Source: Henricia sp. BOLD:AAB3569 (Eukaryota; Echinodermata; Asteroidea; Spinulosida; Echinasteridae). Taken from it: a stretch of 64,000 nt of DNA. A model generated the notes under the pieces. The model did no database searches and had not been told where the DNA came from. It saw only the letters and a program-made list of their open reading frames with translations. The stretch lies in contig JBBELK010000931.1 in NCBI GenBank assembly GCA_037783545.1, forward strand, positions 118,195 through 182,194, read 5' to 3'. Both the position numbers and the translations under genes were made by a program. Positions 1-9,047 of this stretch are shown piece after piece (within the stretch, counting starts at the first letter, position 1; each line of letters starts with the position of its first letter).

Positions 1-205
1 GCACAAGCAGATGCCGCTTTCGGGAAACATTGCGTCCGAAGTGGTCGCTATTTTGGAACTGAAGGAATGTTCAGACAAACTTGAAATGTTGACTGCTTTA
101 ACAACTCTATATCCCAAACGTATTCTGCAAATTTCAGCAATTTCCCGTTTAAACCGACCGAGTTATCGTTGAATCTAGCAAAAACTCCCTGCCGTCACAG
201 TTTTC
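1..205 (+). repeat. Monomer type A (representative)
   Basis: 205 bp. Starts gcac-aagcagatgcc, has cgggaaacattgcg, then gttcagacaaac and the diagnostic gaaatgttgactgcttta, followed by attctgcaaattt, ttcccg, ccgaccg, atcgttgaatcta and ccgtcac. It nearly always follows the 26-bp-deleted type G and precedes B or B'. Confidence 0.9.
147..154. other. GTTTAAAC palindrome, once per monomer
   Basis: The 8-bp palindrome gtttaaac sits at offset 147-154 of monomer 1 and was present in every monomer I read, in both the ttcccg and ttccag contexts and in the 26-bp-deleted types. It equals the PmeI recognition site. Together with aaattt and aatt just upstream it makes a cluster of short AT-rich dyads near offsets 129-154. 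Confidence 0.85.
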
Positions 206-410
206 GCTCAAGCAGATGCCGCTTTCGGGAAACATTGCGTCCGAAGTGGTCGCAATTTTGGAACTGAAGGAATGTCCAGACAAACTTGAAATCTTGCCTG
301 CTTTAACAACTCTATATCCCAAACGTATTCTGCAAATTTCAGCAATTTCCCGTTTAAACCGACCGAGTTATCGGTGAATCTAGCAAAAACTCCCTGCCGG
401 CACAGTTTTC
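206..410 (+). repeat. Monomer type B (representative)
   Basis: 205 bp. Starts gctc, carries ggtcgcaattttgg (A where most types have T), gtccagac, gaaatcttgcctgctttaa, atcggtgaatcta and an end with ccggcac. In the typed array it is followed by C or a C-derived monomer. A sub-form with aatctg instead of attctg but still cgcaa (written B'') is at 5435-5639 and 60395-60599. Confidence 0.9.
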
Positions 411-615
411 GCACAAGCAGACGCCGCTTTCCGGAAACATTCCATTTGAAGTGGTCGCTATTTTGGAACTGAAGGAATGTCCATACAAACTTCAAATTGT
501 GCCTGCTAAAACAACTCTATATCCCAAACGTATTCTGCAAATTTCAGCAATTTCCCGTTTAAACCGACCGAGTTATCGTTGAATCAAGCAAAAACTCCCT
601 GCCGTCACAGTTTTC
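411..615 (+). repeat. Monomer type C (representative)
   Basis: 205 bp and one of the most frequent types. Starts gcac-aagcagacgcc, has ctttccggaaac with attccatttgaag, then gtccatac, cttcaaattgtgcctgctaaaa, ttcccg, and gttgaatcaagc ending ccgtcac. It almost always follows a monomer ending in ccggcac (B or K). A sub-form with ccattcgaag (written C'') is at 18757, 31106, 39816, 42431 and 52730. A sub-form with ccatctgaag (written C''') is at 21577 and 55140. Confidence 0.9.
428..437. other. 10-bp perfect palindrome in type C monomer
   Basis: tttccggaaa reads the same on both strands. It recurs in C and C' monomers and, embedded in a diverged context, in G and Q. In most other types the central bases are cggg, and in K they are cccg, so the palindrome is lost. 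Function unknown. Confidence 0.75.
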
Positions 616-820
616 GCTCAAGCAGATGCCGCTTTCGGGAAACATTGCGTCCGAAGTGGTCGCTATTTTGGAACTGAAGGAATGTTCAGACAAACTTGAA
701 ATGTAGACTGCTAAAACAACTCTATATCCCAAACGTATTCTGCAAGTTTCAGCAATTTCCCGTTTAAACCGACCGAGTTATCGGTGAATCTAGCAAAAAC
801 TCCCTGCCGTCACAGTTTTC
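616..820 (+). repeat. Monomer type D (representative)
   Basis: 205 bp. Starts gctc, has gttcagacaaac, the diagnostic gaaatgtagactgctaaaa, ctgcaagtttc (G for A), atcggtgaatcta and ccgtcac. It follows C and precedes E. A relative with gaaatgttgactgctaaaac (D') is at 21782 and 55345, intermediate between D and P. Confidence 0.9.
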
Positions 821-1026
821 GCACAAGCAGATGCCGCTTTCGGGAAACATTGCGTCCGAAGTGGTCGCTATTTTGGAACTGAAGGAATGTTCAGACACAA
901 CTTGAAATTTTGACTGCTTTAACAACTCTATATCCCAAACGTATTCTGCAAATTTCAGCAATTTCCCGTTTAAACCGTCCGAGTTATCGGTGAATCTAGC
1001 AAAAACTCCCTGCCGGCACAGTTTTC
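821..1026 (+). repeat. Recombinant monomer E/J
   Basis: 206 bp. The E insertion cagacacaac and gaaattttg are present 5', and J marks (aaaccgtccg, atcggtgaat, ccggcac) 3', leading correctly into K at 1027. The switch lies between the end of gaaattttg near 910 and the T of cgtcc near 978. Confidence 0.8.
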
Positions 1027-1641
1027 GCACAAGCAGACGCCGCTTTCCCGAAACATTCCATCTGAAGTGGTCGCTATTTTGGAACTGAAGGAATGTCCAG
1101 ACAAACTTCAAATTGTGCCTGCTAAAACAACTCTATATCCCAAACGTATTCTGCAAATTTCAGCAATTTCCCGTTTAAACCGACCGAGTTATCGTTGGAT
1201 CTAGCAAAAACTCCCTGCCGGCACAGTTTTCGCACAAGCAGACGCCGCTTTCCGGAAACATTCCATTTGAAGTGGTCGCTATTTTGGAACTGAAGGAATG
1301 TCCATACAAACTTCAAATTGTGCCTGCTAAAACAACTCTATATCCCAAACGTATTCTGCAAATTTCAGCAATTTCCCGTTTAAACCGACCGAGTTATCGT
1401 TGAATCAAGCAAAAACTCCCTGCCGTCACAGTTTTCGCTCAAGCAGATGCCGCTTTCGGGAAACATTGCGTCCGAAGTGGTCGCTATTTTGGAACTGAAG
1501 GAATGTTCAGACAAACTTGAAATGTAGACTGCTAAAACAACTCTATATCCCAAACGTATTCTGCAAGTTTCAGCAATTTCCCGTTTAAACCGACCGAGTT
1601 ATCGGTGAATCTAGCAAAAACTCCCTGCCGTCACAGTTTTC

Positions 1642-1847
1642 GCACAAGCAGATGCCGCTTTCGGGAAACATTGCGTCCGAAGTGGTCGCTATTTTGGAAC
1701 TGAAGGAATGTTCAGACACAACTTGAAATTTTGACTGCTTTAACAACTCTATATCCCAAACGTATTCTGCAAATTTCAGCAATTTCCAGTTTAAACCGAC
1801 CGAGTTATCGTTGAATCTAGCAAAAACTCCCTGCCGTCACAGTTTTC
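1642..1847 (+). repeat. Monomer type E (representative), 206 bp with 1-bp insertion
   Basis: Starts gcac-aagcagatgcc and carries cagacacaac at 1713-1722, one base longer than the usual cagacaaac. Then gaaattttgactgcttta, ttccag (A for C), gttgaatcta and ccgtcac. The insertion accounts for all 39 of the 206-bp monomers in the window (types E, U and the E/J recombinants) and is also present in R. Confidence 0.9.
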
Positions 1848-2052
1848 GCTCAAGCAGATGCCGCTTTCGGGAAACATTGCGTCCGAAGTGGTCGCTATTT
1901 TGGAACTGAAGGAATGTTCAGACAAACTTGAAATTTTGACTGCTTTAACAACTCTATATCCCAAACGTATTCTGCAAATTTCAGCAATTTCCAGTTTAAA
2001 CCGACCGAGTTATCGTTGAATCTAGCAAAAACTCCCTGCCGGCACAGTTTTC
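1848..2052 (+). repeat. Monomer type F (representative)
   Basis: 205 bp. Starts gctc, has gaaattttgactgcttta, ttccag and ends ccggcac, always leading into G when intact. A sub-form F' with ccgactgag in place of ccgaccgag occurs at 3436, 19989, 41637, 44252, 47480, 53552, 57191, 58807 and 62858; in some of these the end is ccgtcac. Confidence 0.88.
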
Positions 2053-2231
2053 GCACAACCGGACGCCTCTTTCCGGAAACATTCCATCTGAAGTGGTCGC
2101 TATTTTGGAACAGAAGGAATGTTCAGACAAACTTGAAATTTTGACTGCTTTAACAACTCTATATCCCAAACGTATTCTGCAAATTTCAGCAATTTCCCGT
2201 TTAAACTGACCGAGTTATCGTCACAGTTTTC
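2053..2231 (+). repeat. Monomer type G (representative), 179 bp with 26-bp deletion
   Basis: The most diverged 5' end in the array: gcac-aaccggacgcctctttccgg, ccatctgaag and gaacagaagg. The 3' half has aaactgaccg and lacks 26 bp that correspond to 170-195 of monomer 1, so atcgt joins cacag directly near 2220. The missing segment is flanked by cgt on both sides in intact monomers. A sub-form G' with cagaatgaatg is at 20194, 41842, 44457, 47685 and 53757. Confidence 0.92.
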
Positions 2232-2436
2232 GCACAAGCAGATGCCGCTTTCGGGAAACATTGCGTCCGAAGTGGTCGCTATTTTGGAACTGAAGGAATG
2301 TTCAGACAAACTTGAAATGTTGACTGCTTTAACAACTCTATATCCCAAACGTATTCTGCAAATTTCAGCAATTTCCCGTTTAAACCGACCGAGTTATCGT
2401 TGAATCTAGCAAAAACTCCCTGCCGTCACAGTTTTC

Positions 2437-2641
2437 GCTCAAGCAGATGCCGCTTTCGGGAAACATTGCGTCCGAAGTGGTCACAATTTTGGAACTGAAG
2501 GAATGTCCAGACAAACTTGAAATCTTGCCTGCTTTAACAACTCTATATCCCAAACGTAATCTGCAAATTTCAGCAATTTCCCGTTTAAACCGACCGAGTT
2601 ATCGGTGAATCTAGCAAAAACTCCCTGCCGGCACAGTTTTC
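2437..2641 (+). repeat. Monomer type B' (representative)
   Basis: Like B but with ggtcacaatttt and cgtaatctgcaaa. These two changes travel together and mark the 12-mer HOR. Other copies are at 7844, 10253, 14506, 24216, 26855, 44841 and 48069. Confidence 0.88.
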
Positions 2642-2846
2642 GCACAAGCAGACGCCGCTTTCCGGAAACATTCCATTTGAAGTGGTCGCTATTTTGGAAC
2701 TGAAGGAATGTCCATACAAACTTCAAATTGTGCCTGCTAAAACAACTCTATATCCCAAACATATTCTGCAAATTTCAGCAATTTCCCGTTTAAACCGACC
2801 GAGTTATCGTTGAATCAAGCAAAAACTCCCTGCCGTCACAGTTTTC
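2642..2846 (+). repeat. Monomer type C' (representative)
   Basis: Like C but with cccaaacatattctg (A for G in cgtatt). Follows B' and precedes H. Other copies are at 8049, 10458, 14711, 27060, 45046 and 48274. Confidence 0.88.
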
Positions 2847-3025
2847 GCTCAAGCAGATGCCGCTTTCGGGAAACATTGCGTCCGAAGTGGTCGCTATTTT
2901 GGAACTGAAGGAATGTTCAGACAAACTTGAAATTTTGACTGCTTTAACAACTCTATATCCCAAACGTATTCTGCAAATTTCAGCAATTTCCCGTTTAAAC
3001 TGACCGAGTTATCGTCACAGTTTTC
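2847..3025 (+). repeat. Monomer type H (representative), 179 bp
   Basis: Starts gctc-aagcagatgcc with the common cgggaaacattgcg and gaaattttgactgcttta, but its 3' end is that of G: aaactgaccg with the same 26-bp deletion. Also at 5845, 8254, 10663, 14916, 27265, 45251 and 48479. It looks like a common-type 5' half joined to a G-type 3' half. Confidence 0.88.
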
Positions 3026-3230
3026 GCACAAGCAGATGCCGCTTTCGGGAAACATTGCGTCCAAAGTGGTCGCTATTTTGGAACTGAAGGAATGTTCAGA
3101 CAAACTTGAAATTTTGACTGCTTTAACAACTCTATATCCCAAACGTATTCTGCAAATTTCAGCAATTTCCCGTTTAAACCGACCGAGTTATCGTTGAATC
3201 TAGCAAAAACTCCCTGCCGTCACAGTTTTC

Positions 3231-3435
3231 GCTCAAGCAGATGCCGCTTTCGGGAAACATTGCGTCCGAAGTGGTCGCTATTTTGGAACTAAAGGAATGT
3301 CCAGACAAACTTGAAATCTTGCCTGCTTTAACAACTCTATATCCCAAACGTATTCTGCAAATTTCAGCAATTTCCCGTTTAAACCGTCCGAGTTATCGTT
3401 GAATCTAGCAAAAACTCCCTGCCGTCACAGTTTTC
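3231..3435 (+). repeat. Recombinant monomer J/M-like
   Basis: J marks (gaactaaagg, gaaatcttgcctg, cgtcc at 3387) are followed by gttgaatcta and ccgtcac, so the switch is between 3387 and 3399. It ends the 12-mer early and leads into F' instead of K. Confidence 0.8.
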
Positions 3436-4229
3436 GCTCAAGCAGATGCCGCTTTCGGGAAACATTGCGTCCGAAGTGGTCGCTATTTTGGAACTGAAGG
3501 AATGTTCAGACAAACTTGAAATTTTGACTGCTTTAACAACTCTATATCCCAAACGTATTCTGCAAATTTCAGCAATTTCCAGTTTAAACCGACTGAGTTA
3601 TCGTTGAATCTAGCAAAAACTCCCTGCCGGCACAGTTTTCGCACAACCGGACGCCTCTTTCCGGAAACATTCCATCTGAAGTGGTCGCTATTTTGGAACA
3701 GAAGGAATGTTCAGACAAACTTGAAATTTTGACTGCTTTAACAACTCTATATCCCAAACGTATTCTGCAAATTTCAGCAATTTCCCGTTTAAACTGACCG
3801 AGTTATCGTCACAGTTTTCGCACAAGCAGATGCCGCTTTCGGGAAACATTGCGTCCGAAGTGGTCGCTATTTTGGAACTGAAGGAATGTTCAGACAAACT
3901 TGAAATGTTGACTGCTTTAACAACTCTATATCCCAAACGTATTCTGCAAATTTCAGCAATTTCCCGTTTAAACCGACCGAGTTATCGTTGAATCTAGCAA
4001 AAACTCCCTGCCGTCACAGTTTTCGCTCAAGCAGATGCCGCTTTCGGGAAACATTGCGTCCGAAGTGGTCGCAATTTTGGAACTGAAGGAATGTCCAGAC
4101 AAACTTGAAATCTTGCCTGCTTTAACAACTCTATATCCCAAACGTATTCTGCAAATTTCAGCAATTTCCCGTTTAAACCGACCGAGTTATCGGTGAATCT
4201 AGCAAAAACTCCCTGCCGGCACAGTTTTC
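3436..4229 (+). repeat. Block: F' G A B
   Basis: Four monomers linking the truncated 12-mer to the main run. From G at 3641 to F at 5050 the array is one perfect 7-mer, G A B C D E F, of 1410 bp, and the next G starts at 5051. Confidence 0.88.
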
Positions 4230-5050
4230 GCACAAGCAGACGCCGCTTTCCGGAAACATTCCATTTGAAGTGGTCGCTATTTTGGAACTGAAGGAATGTC
4301 CATACAAACTTCAAATTGTGCCTGCTAAAACAACTCTATATCCCAAACGTATTCTGCAAATTTCAGCAATTTCCCGTTTAAACCGACCGAGTTATCGTTG
4401 AATCAAGCAAAAACTCCCTGCCGTCACAGTTTTCGCTCAAGCAGATGCCGCTTTCGGGAAACATTGCGTCCGAAGTGGTCGCTATTTTGGAACTGAAGGA
4501 ATGTTCAGACAAACTTGAAATGTAGACTGCTAAAACAACTCTATATCCCAAACGTATTCTGCAAGTTTCAGCAATTTCCCGTTTAAACCGACCGAGTTAT
4601 CGGTGAATCTAGCAAAAACTCCCTGCCGTCACAGTTTTCGCACAAGCAGATGCCGCTTTCGGGAAACATTGCGTCCGAAGTGGTCGCTATTTTGGAACTG
4701 AAGGAATGTTCAGACACAACTTGAAATTTTGACTGCTTTAACAACTCTATATCCCAAACGTATTCTGCAAATTTCAGCAATTTCCAGTTTAAACCGACCG
4801 AGTTATCGTTGAATCTAGCAAAAACTCCCTGCCGTCACAGTTTTCGCTCAAGCAGATGCCGCTTTCGGGAAACATTGCGTCCGAAGTGGTCGCTATTTTG
4901 GAACTGAAGGAATGTTCAGACAAACTTGAAATTTTGACTGCTTTAACAACTCTATATCCCAAACGTATTCTGCAAATTTCAGCAATTTCCAGTTTAAACC
5001 GACCGAGTTATCGTTGAATCTAGCAAAAACTCCCTGCCGGCACAGTTTTC
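3641..5050 (+). repeat. 7-mer unit G A B C D E F (1410 bp)
   Basis: Lengths 179+205+205+205+205+206+205 = 1410, the offset at which G A B restarts at 5051. This 7-mer is the simplest ordered unit in the window and appears to be the base from which the 12-mer grew. Confidence 0.85.
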
Positions 5051-6023
5051 GCACAACCGGACGCCTCTTTCCGGAAACATTCCATCTGAAGTGGTCGCTA
5101 TTTTGGAACAGAAGGAATGTTCAGACAAACTTGAAATTTTGACTGCTTTAACAACTCTATATCCCAAACGTATTCTGCAAATTTCAGCAATTTCCCGTTT
5201 AAACTGACCGAGTTATCGTCACAGTTTTCGCACAAGCAGATGCCGCTTTCGGGAAACATTGCGTCCGAAGTGGTCGCTATTTTGGAACTGAAGGAATGTT
5301 CAGACAAACTTGAAATGTTGACTGCTTTAACAACTCTATATCCCAAACGTATTCTGCAAATTTCAGCAATTTCCCGTTTAAACCGACCGAGTTATCGTTG
5401 AATCTAGCAAAAACTCCCTGCCGTCACAGTTTTCGCTCAAGCAGATGCCGCTTTCGGGAAACATTGCGTCCGAAGTGGTCGCAATTTTGGAACTGAAGGA
5501 ATGTCCAGACAAACTTGAAATCTTGCCTGCTTTAACAACTCTATATCCCAAACGTAATCTGCAAATTTCAGCAATTTCCCGTTTAAACCGACCGAGTTAT
5601 CGGTGAATCTAGCAAAAACTCCCTGCCGGCACAGTTTTCGCACAAGCAGACGCCGCTTTCCGGAAACATTCCATTTGAAGTGGTCGCTATTTTGGAACTG
5701 AAGGAATGTCCATACAAACTTCAAATTGTGCCTGCTAAAACAACTCTATATCCCAAACGTATTCTGCAAATTTCAGCAATTTCCCGTTTAAACCGACCGA
5801 GTTATCGTTGAATCAAGCAAAAACTCCCTGCCGTCACAGTTTTCGCTCAAGCAGATGCCGCTTTCGGGAAACATTGCGTCCGAAGTGGTCGCTATTTTGG
5901 AACTGAAGGAATGTTCAGACAAACTTGAAATTTTGACTGCTTTAACAACTCTATATCCCAAACGTATTCTGCAAATTTCAGCAATTTCCCGTTTAAACTG
6001 ACCGAGTTATCGTCACAGTTTTC

Positions 6024-6228
6024 GCACAAGCAGATGCCGCTTTCGGGAAACATTGCGTCCGAAGTGGTCGCTATTTTGGAACTGAAGGAATGTTCAGACA
6101 AACTTGAAATTTTGACTGCTTTAACAACTCTATATCCCAAACGTATTCTGCAAATTTCAGCAATTTCCCGTTTAAACCGACCGAGTTATCGTTGAATCTA
6201 GCAAAAACTCCCTGCCGTCACAGTTTTC
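6024..6228 (+). repeat. Monomer type I (representative)
   Basis: 205 bp. Starts gcac, common middle, gaaattttgactgcttta, ttcccg, gttgaatcta, ccgtcac. It differs from A only by tttt instead of tgtt in the diagnostic segment, and it mostly follows a 26-bp-deleted monomer. The copy at 3026-3230 has a private A at 3063. Confidence 0.85.
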
Positions 6229-6433
6229 GCTCAAGCAGATGCCGCTTTCGGGAAACATTGCGTCCGAAGTGGTCGCTATTTTGGAACTAAAGGAATGTCC
6301 AGACAAACTTGAAATCTTGCCTGCTTTAACAACTCTATATCCCAAACGTATTCTGCAAATTTCAGCAATTTCCCGTTTAAACCGTCCGAGTTATCGGTGA
6401 ATCTAGCAAAAACTCCCTGCCGGCACAGTTTTC
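6229..6433 (+). repeat. Monomer type J (representative)
   Basis: 205 bp. Starts gctc, has gaactaaagg (A for G), gtccagac, gaaatcttgcctgctttaa, aaaccgtccg (T for A), atcggtgaat and ccggcac. It is always followed by K when intact. The shared gaaatcttgcctg and ggcac end show it is a sister of B. Confidence 0.9.
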
Positions 6434-6638
6434 GCACAAGCAGACGCCGCTTTCCCGAAACATTCCATCTGAAGTGGTCGCTATTTTGGAACTGAAGGAA
6501 TGTCCAGACAAACTTCAAATTGTGCCTGCTAAAACAACTCTATATCCCAAACGTATTCTGCAAATTTCAGCAATTTCCCGTTTAAACCGACCGAGTTATC
6601 GTTGGATCTAGCAAAAACTCCCTGCCGGCACAGTTTTC
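6434..6638 (+). repeat. Monomer type K (representative)
   Basis: 205 bp. Starts gcac-aagcagacgcc, has ctttcccgaaac, ccatctgaag, gtccagac, cttcaaattgtgcctgctaaaa and the diagnostic gttggatcta ending ccggcac. It follows J and precedes C. Copies at 20962 and 54525 end in ccgtcac instead and lead into I. Confidence 0.9.
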
Positions 6639-9047
6639 GCACAAGCAGACGCCGCTTTCCGGAAACATTCCATTTGAAGTGGTCGCTATTTTGGAACTGA
6701 AGGAATGTCCATACAAACTTCAAATTGTGCCTGCTAAAACAACTCTATATCCCAAACGTATTCTGCAAATTTCAGCAATTTCCCGTTTAAACCGACCGAG
6801 TTATCGTTGAATCAAGCAAAAACTCCCTGCCGTCACAGTTTTCGCTCAAGCAGATGCCGCTTTCGGGAAACATTGCGTCCGAAGTGGTCGCTATTTTGGA
6901 ACTGAAGGAATGTTCAGACAAACTTGAAATGTAGACTGCTAAAACAACTCTATATCCCAAACGTATTCTGCAAGTTTCAGCAATTTCCCGTTTAAACCGA
7001 CCGAGTTATCGGTGAATCTAGCAAAAACTCCCTGCCGTCACAGTTTTCGCACAAGCAGATGCCGCTTTCGGGAAACATTGCGTCCGAAGTGGTCGCTATT
7101 TTGGAACTGAAGGAATGTTCAGACACAACTTGAAATTTTGACTGCTGTAACAACTCTATATCCCAAACGTATTCTGCAAATTTCAGCAATTTCCAGTTTA
7201 AACCGACCGAGTTATCGTTGAATCTAGCAAAAACTCCCTGCCGTCACAGTTTTCGCTCAAGCAGATGCCGCTTTCGGGAAACATTGCGTCCGAAGTGGTC
7301 GCTATTTTGGAACTGAAGGAATGTTCAGACAAACTTGAAATTTTGACTGCTTTAACAACTCTATATCCCAAACGTATTCTGCAAATTTCAGCAATTTCCA
7401 GTTTAAACCGACCGAGTTATCGTTGAATCTAGCAAAAACTCCCTGCCGGCACAGTTTTCGCACAACCGGACGCCTCTTTCCGGAAACATTCCATCTGAAG
7501 TGGTCGCTATTTTGGAACAGAAGGAATGTTCAGACAAACTTGAAATTTTGACTGCTTTAACAACTCTATATCCCAAACGTATTCTGCAAATTTCAGCAAT
7601 TTCCCGTTTAAACTGACCGAGTTATCGTCACAGTTTTCGCACAAGCAGATGCCGCTTTCGGGAAACATTGCGTCCGAAGTGGTCGCTATTTTGGAACTGA
7701 AGGAATGTTCAGACAAACTTGAAATGTTGACTGCTTTAACAACTCTATATCCCAAACGTATTCTGCAAATTTCAGCAATTTCCCGTTTAAACCGACCGAG
7801 TTATCGTTGAATCTAGCAAAAACTCCCTGCCGTCACAGTTTTCGCTCAAGCAGATGCCGCTTTCGGGAAACATTGCGTCCGAAGTGGTCACAATTTTGGA
7901 ACTGAAGGAATGTCCAGACAAACTTGAAATCTTGCCTGCTTTAACAACTCTATATCCCAAACGTAATCTGCAAATTTCAGCAATTTCCCGTTTAAACCGA
8001 CCGAGTTATCGGTGAATCTAGCAAAAACTCCCTGCCGGCACAGTTTTCGCACAAGCAGACGCCGCTTTCCGGAAACATTCCATTTGAAGTGGTCGCTATT
8101 TTGGAACTGAAGGAATGTCCATACAAACTTCAAATTGTGCCTGCTAAAACAACTCTATATCCCAAACATATTCTGCAAATTTCAGCAATTTCCCGTTTAA
8201 ACCGACCGAGTTATCGTTGAATCAAGCAAAAACTCCCTGCCGTCACAGTTTTCGCTCAAGCAGATGCCGCTTTCGGGAAACATTGCGTCCGAAGTGGTCG
8301 CTATTTTGGAACTGAAGGAATGTTCAGACAAACTTGAAATTTTGACTGCTTTAACAACTCTATATCCCAAACGTATTCTGCAAATTTCAGCAATTTCCCG
8401 TTTAAACTGACCGAGTTATCGTCACAGTTTTCGCACAAGCAGATGCCGCTTTCGGGAAACATTGCGTCCGAAGTGGTCGCTATTTTGGAACTGAAGGAAT
8501 GTTCAGACAAACTTGAAATTTTGACTGCTTTAACAACTCTATATCCCAAACGTATTCTGCAAATTTCAGCAATTTCCCGTTTAAACCGACCGAGTTATCG
8601 TTGAATCTAGCAAAAACTCCCTGCCGTCACAGTTTTCGCTCAAGCAGATGCCGCTTTCGGGAAACATTGCGTCCGAAGTGGTCGCTATTTTGGAACTAAA
8701 GGAATGTCCAGACAAACTTGAAATCTTGCCTGCTTTAACAACTCTATATCCCAAACGTATTCTGCAAATTTCAGCAATTTCCCGTTTAAACCGTCCGAGT
8801 TATCGGTGAATCTAGCAAAAACTCCCTGCCGGCACAGTTTTCGCACAAGCAGACGCCGCTTTCCCGAAACATTCCATCTGAAGTGGTCGCTATTTTGGAA
8901 CTGAAGGAATGTCCAGACAAACTTCAAATTGTGCCTGCTAAAACAACTCTATATCCCAAACGTATTCTGCAAATTTCAGCAATTTCCCGTTTAAACCGAC
9001 CGAGTTATCGTTGGATCTAGCAAAAACTCCCTGCCGGCACAGTTTTC
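6639..9047 (+). repeat. 12-mer HOR copy 2 (2409 bp)
   Basis: C D E F G A B' C' H I J K; nine monomers of 205, one of 206 and two of 179 bp. It has a private G at 7147 (ctgctgtaac), which is the only difference from copy 3 that I noticed. Confidence 0.92.

Larger units (their letters stand above)
1..1231 (+). repeat. Block: A B C D E/J K
   Basis: The left edge of the window cuts the array. The order follows the 7-mer series until the E/J chimera, which splices in the J-K end of a 12-mer. Confidence 0.85.
1232..3435 (+). repeat. Truncated 12-mer HOR: C D E F G A B' C' H I J/M
   Basis: Eleven monomers in the exact 12-mer order, the last recombinant and K missing. The monomers before the chimera match 6639-8637 at an offset of 5407 bp, except for scattered single bases such as A at 3063. 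Confidence 0.88.
4230..6638 (+). repeat. 12-mer HOR copy 1 (2409 bp)
   Basis: C D E F G A B'' C H I J K. It differs from the next copies by having B'' and plain C where they have B' and C', so it looks like an earlier stage of the unit. Confidence 0.9.

Noticed and set aside
163..180. tRNA-like B box at cgttgaatctagc
   Set aside because: It lacks the core C of GTTCGAATC, there is no A box at the right distance, and no cloverleaf can be drawn.
1..205. CENP-B box
   Set aside because: No match to the core TTCG-N4-A-N2-CGGG on either strand. The nearest text, ttcgggaaacattgcg, lacks the final CGGG.
2053..2090. G-type start (aaccggacgcctc) as a foreign insertion
   Set aside because: It aligns base for base with the normal monomer start, with several substitutions and no length change, so it is divergence rather than insertion.
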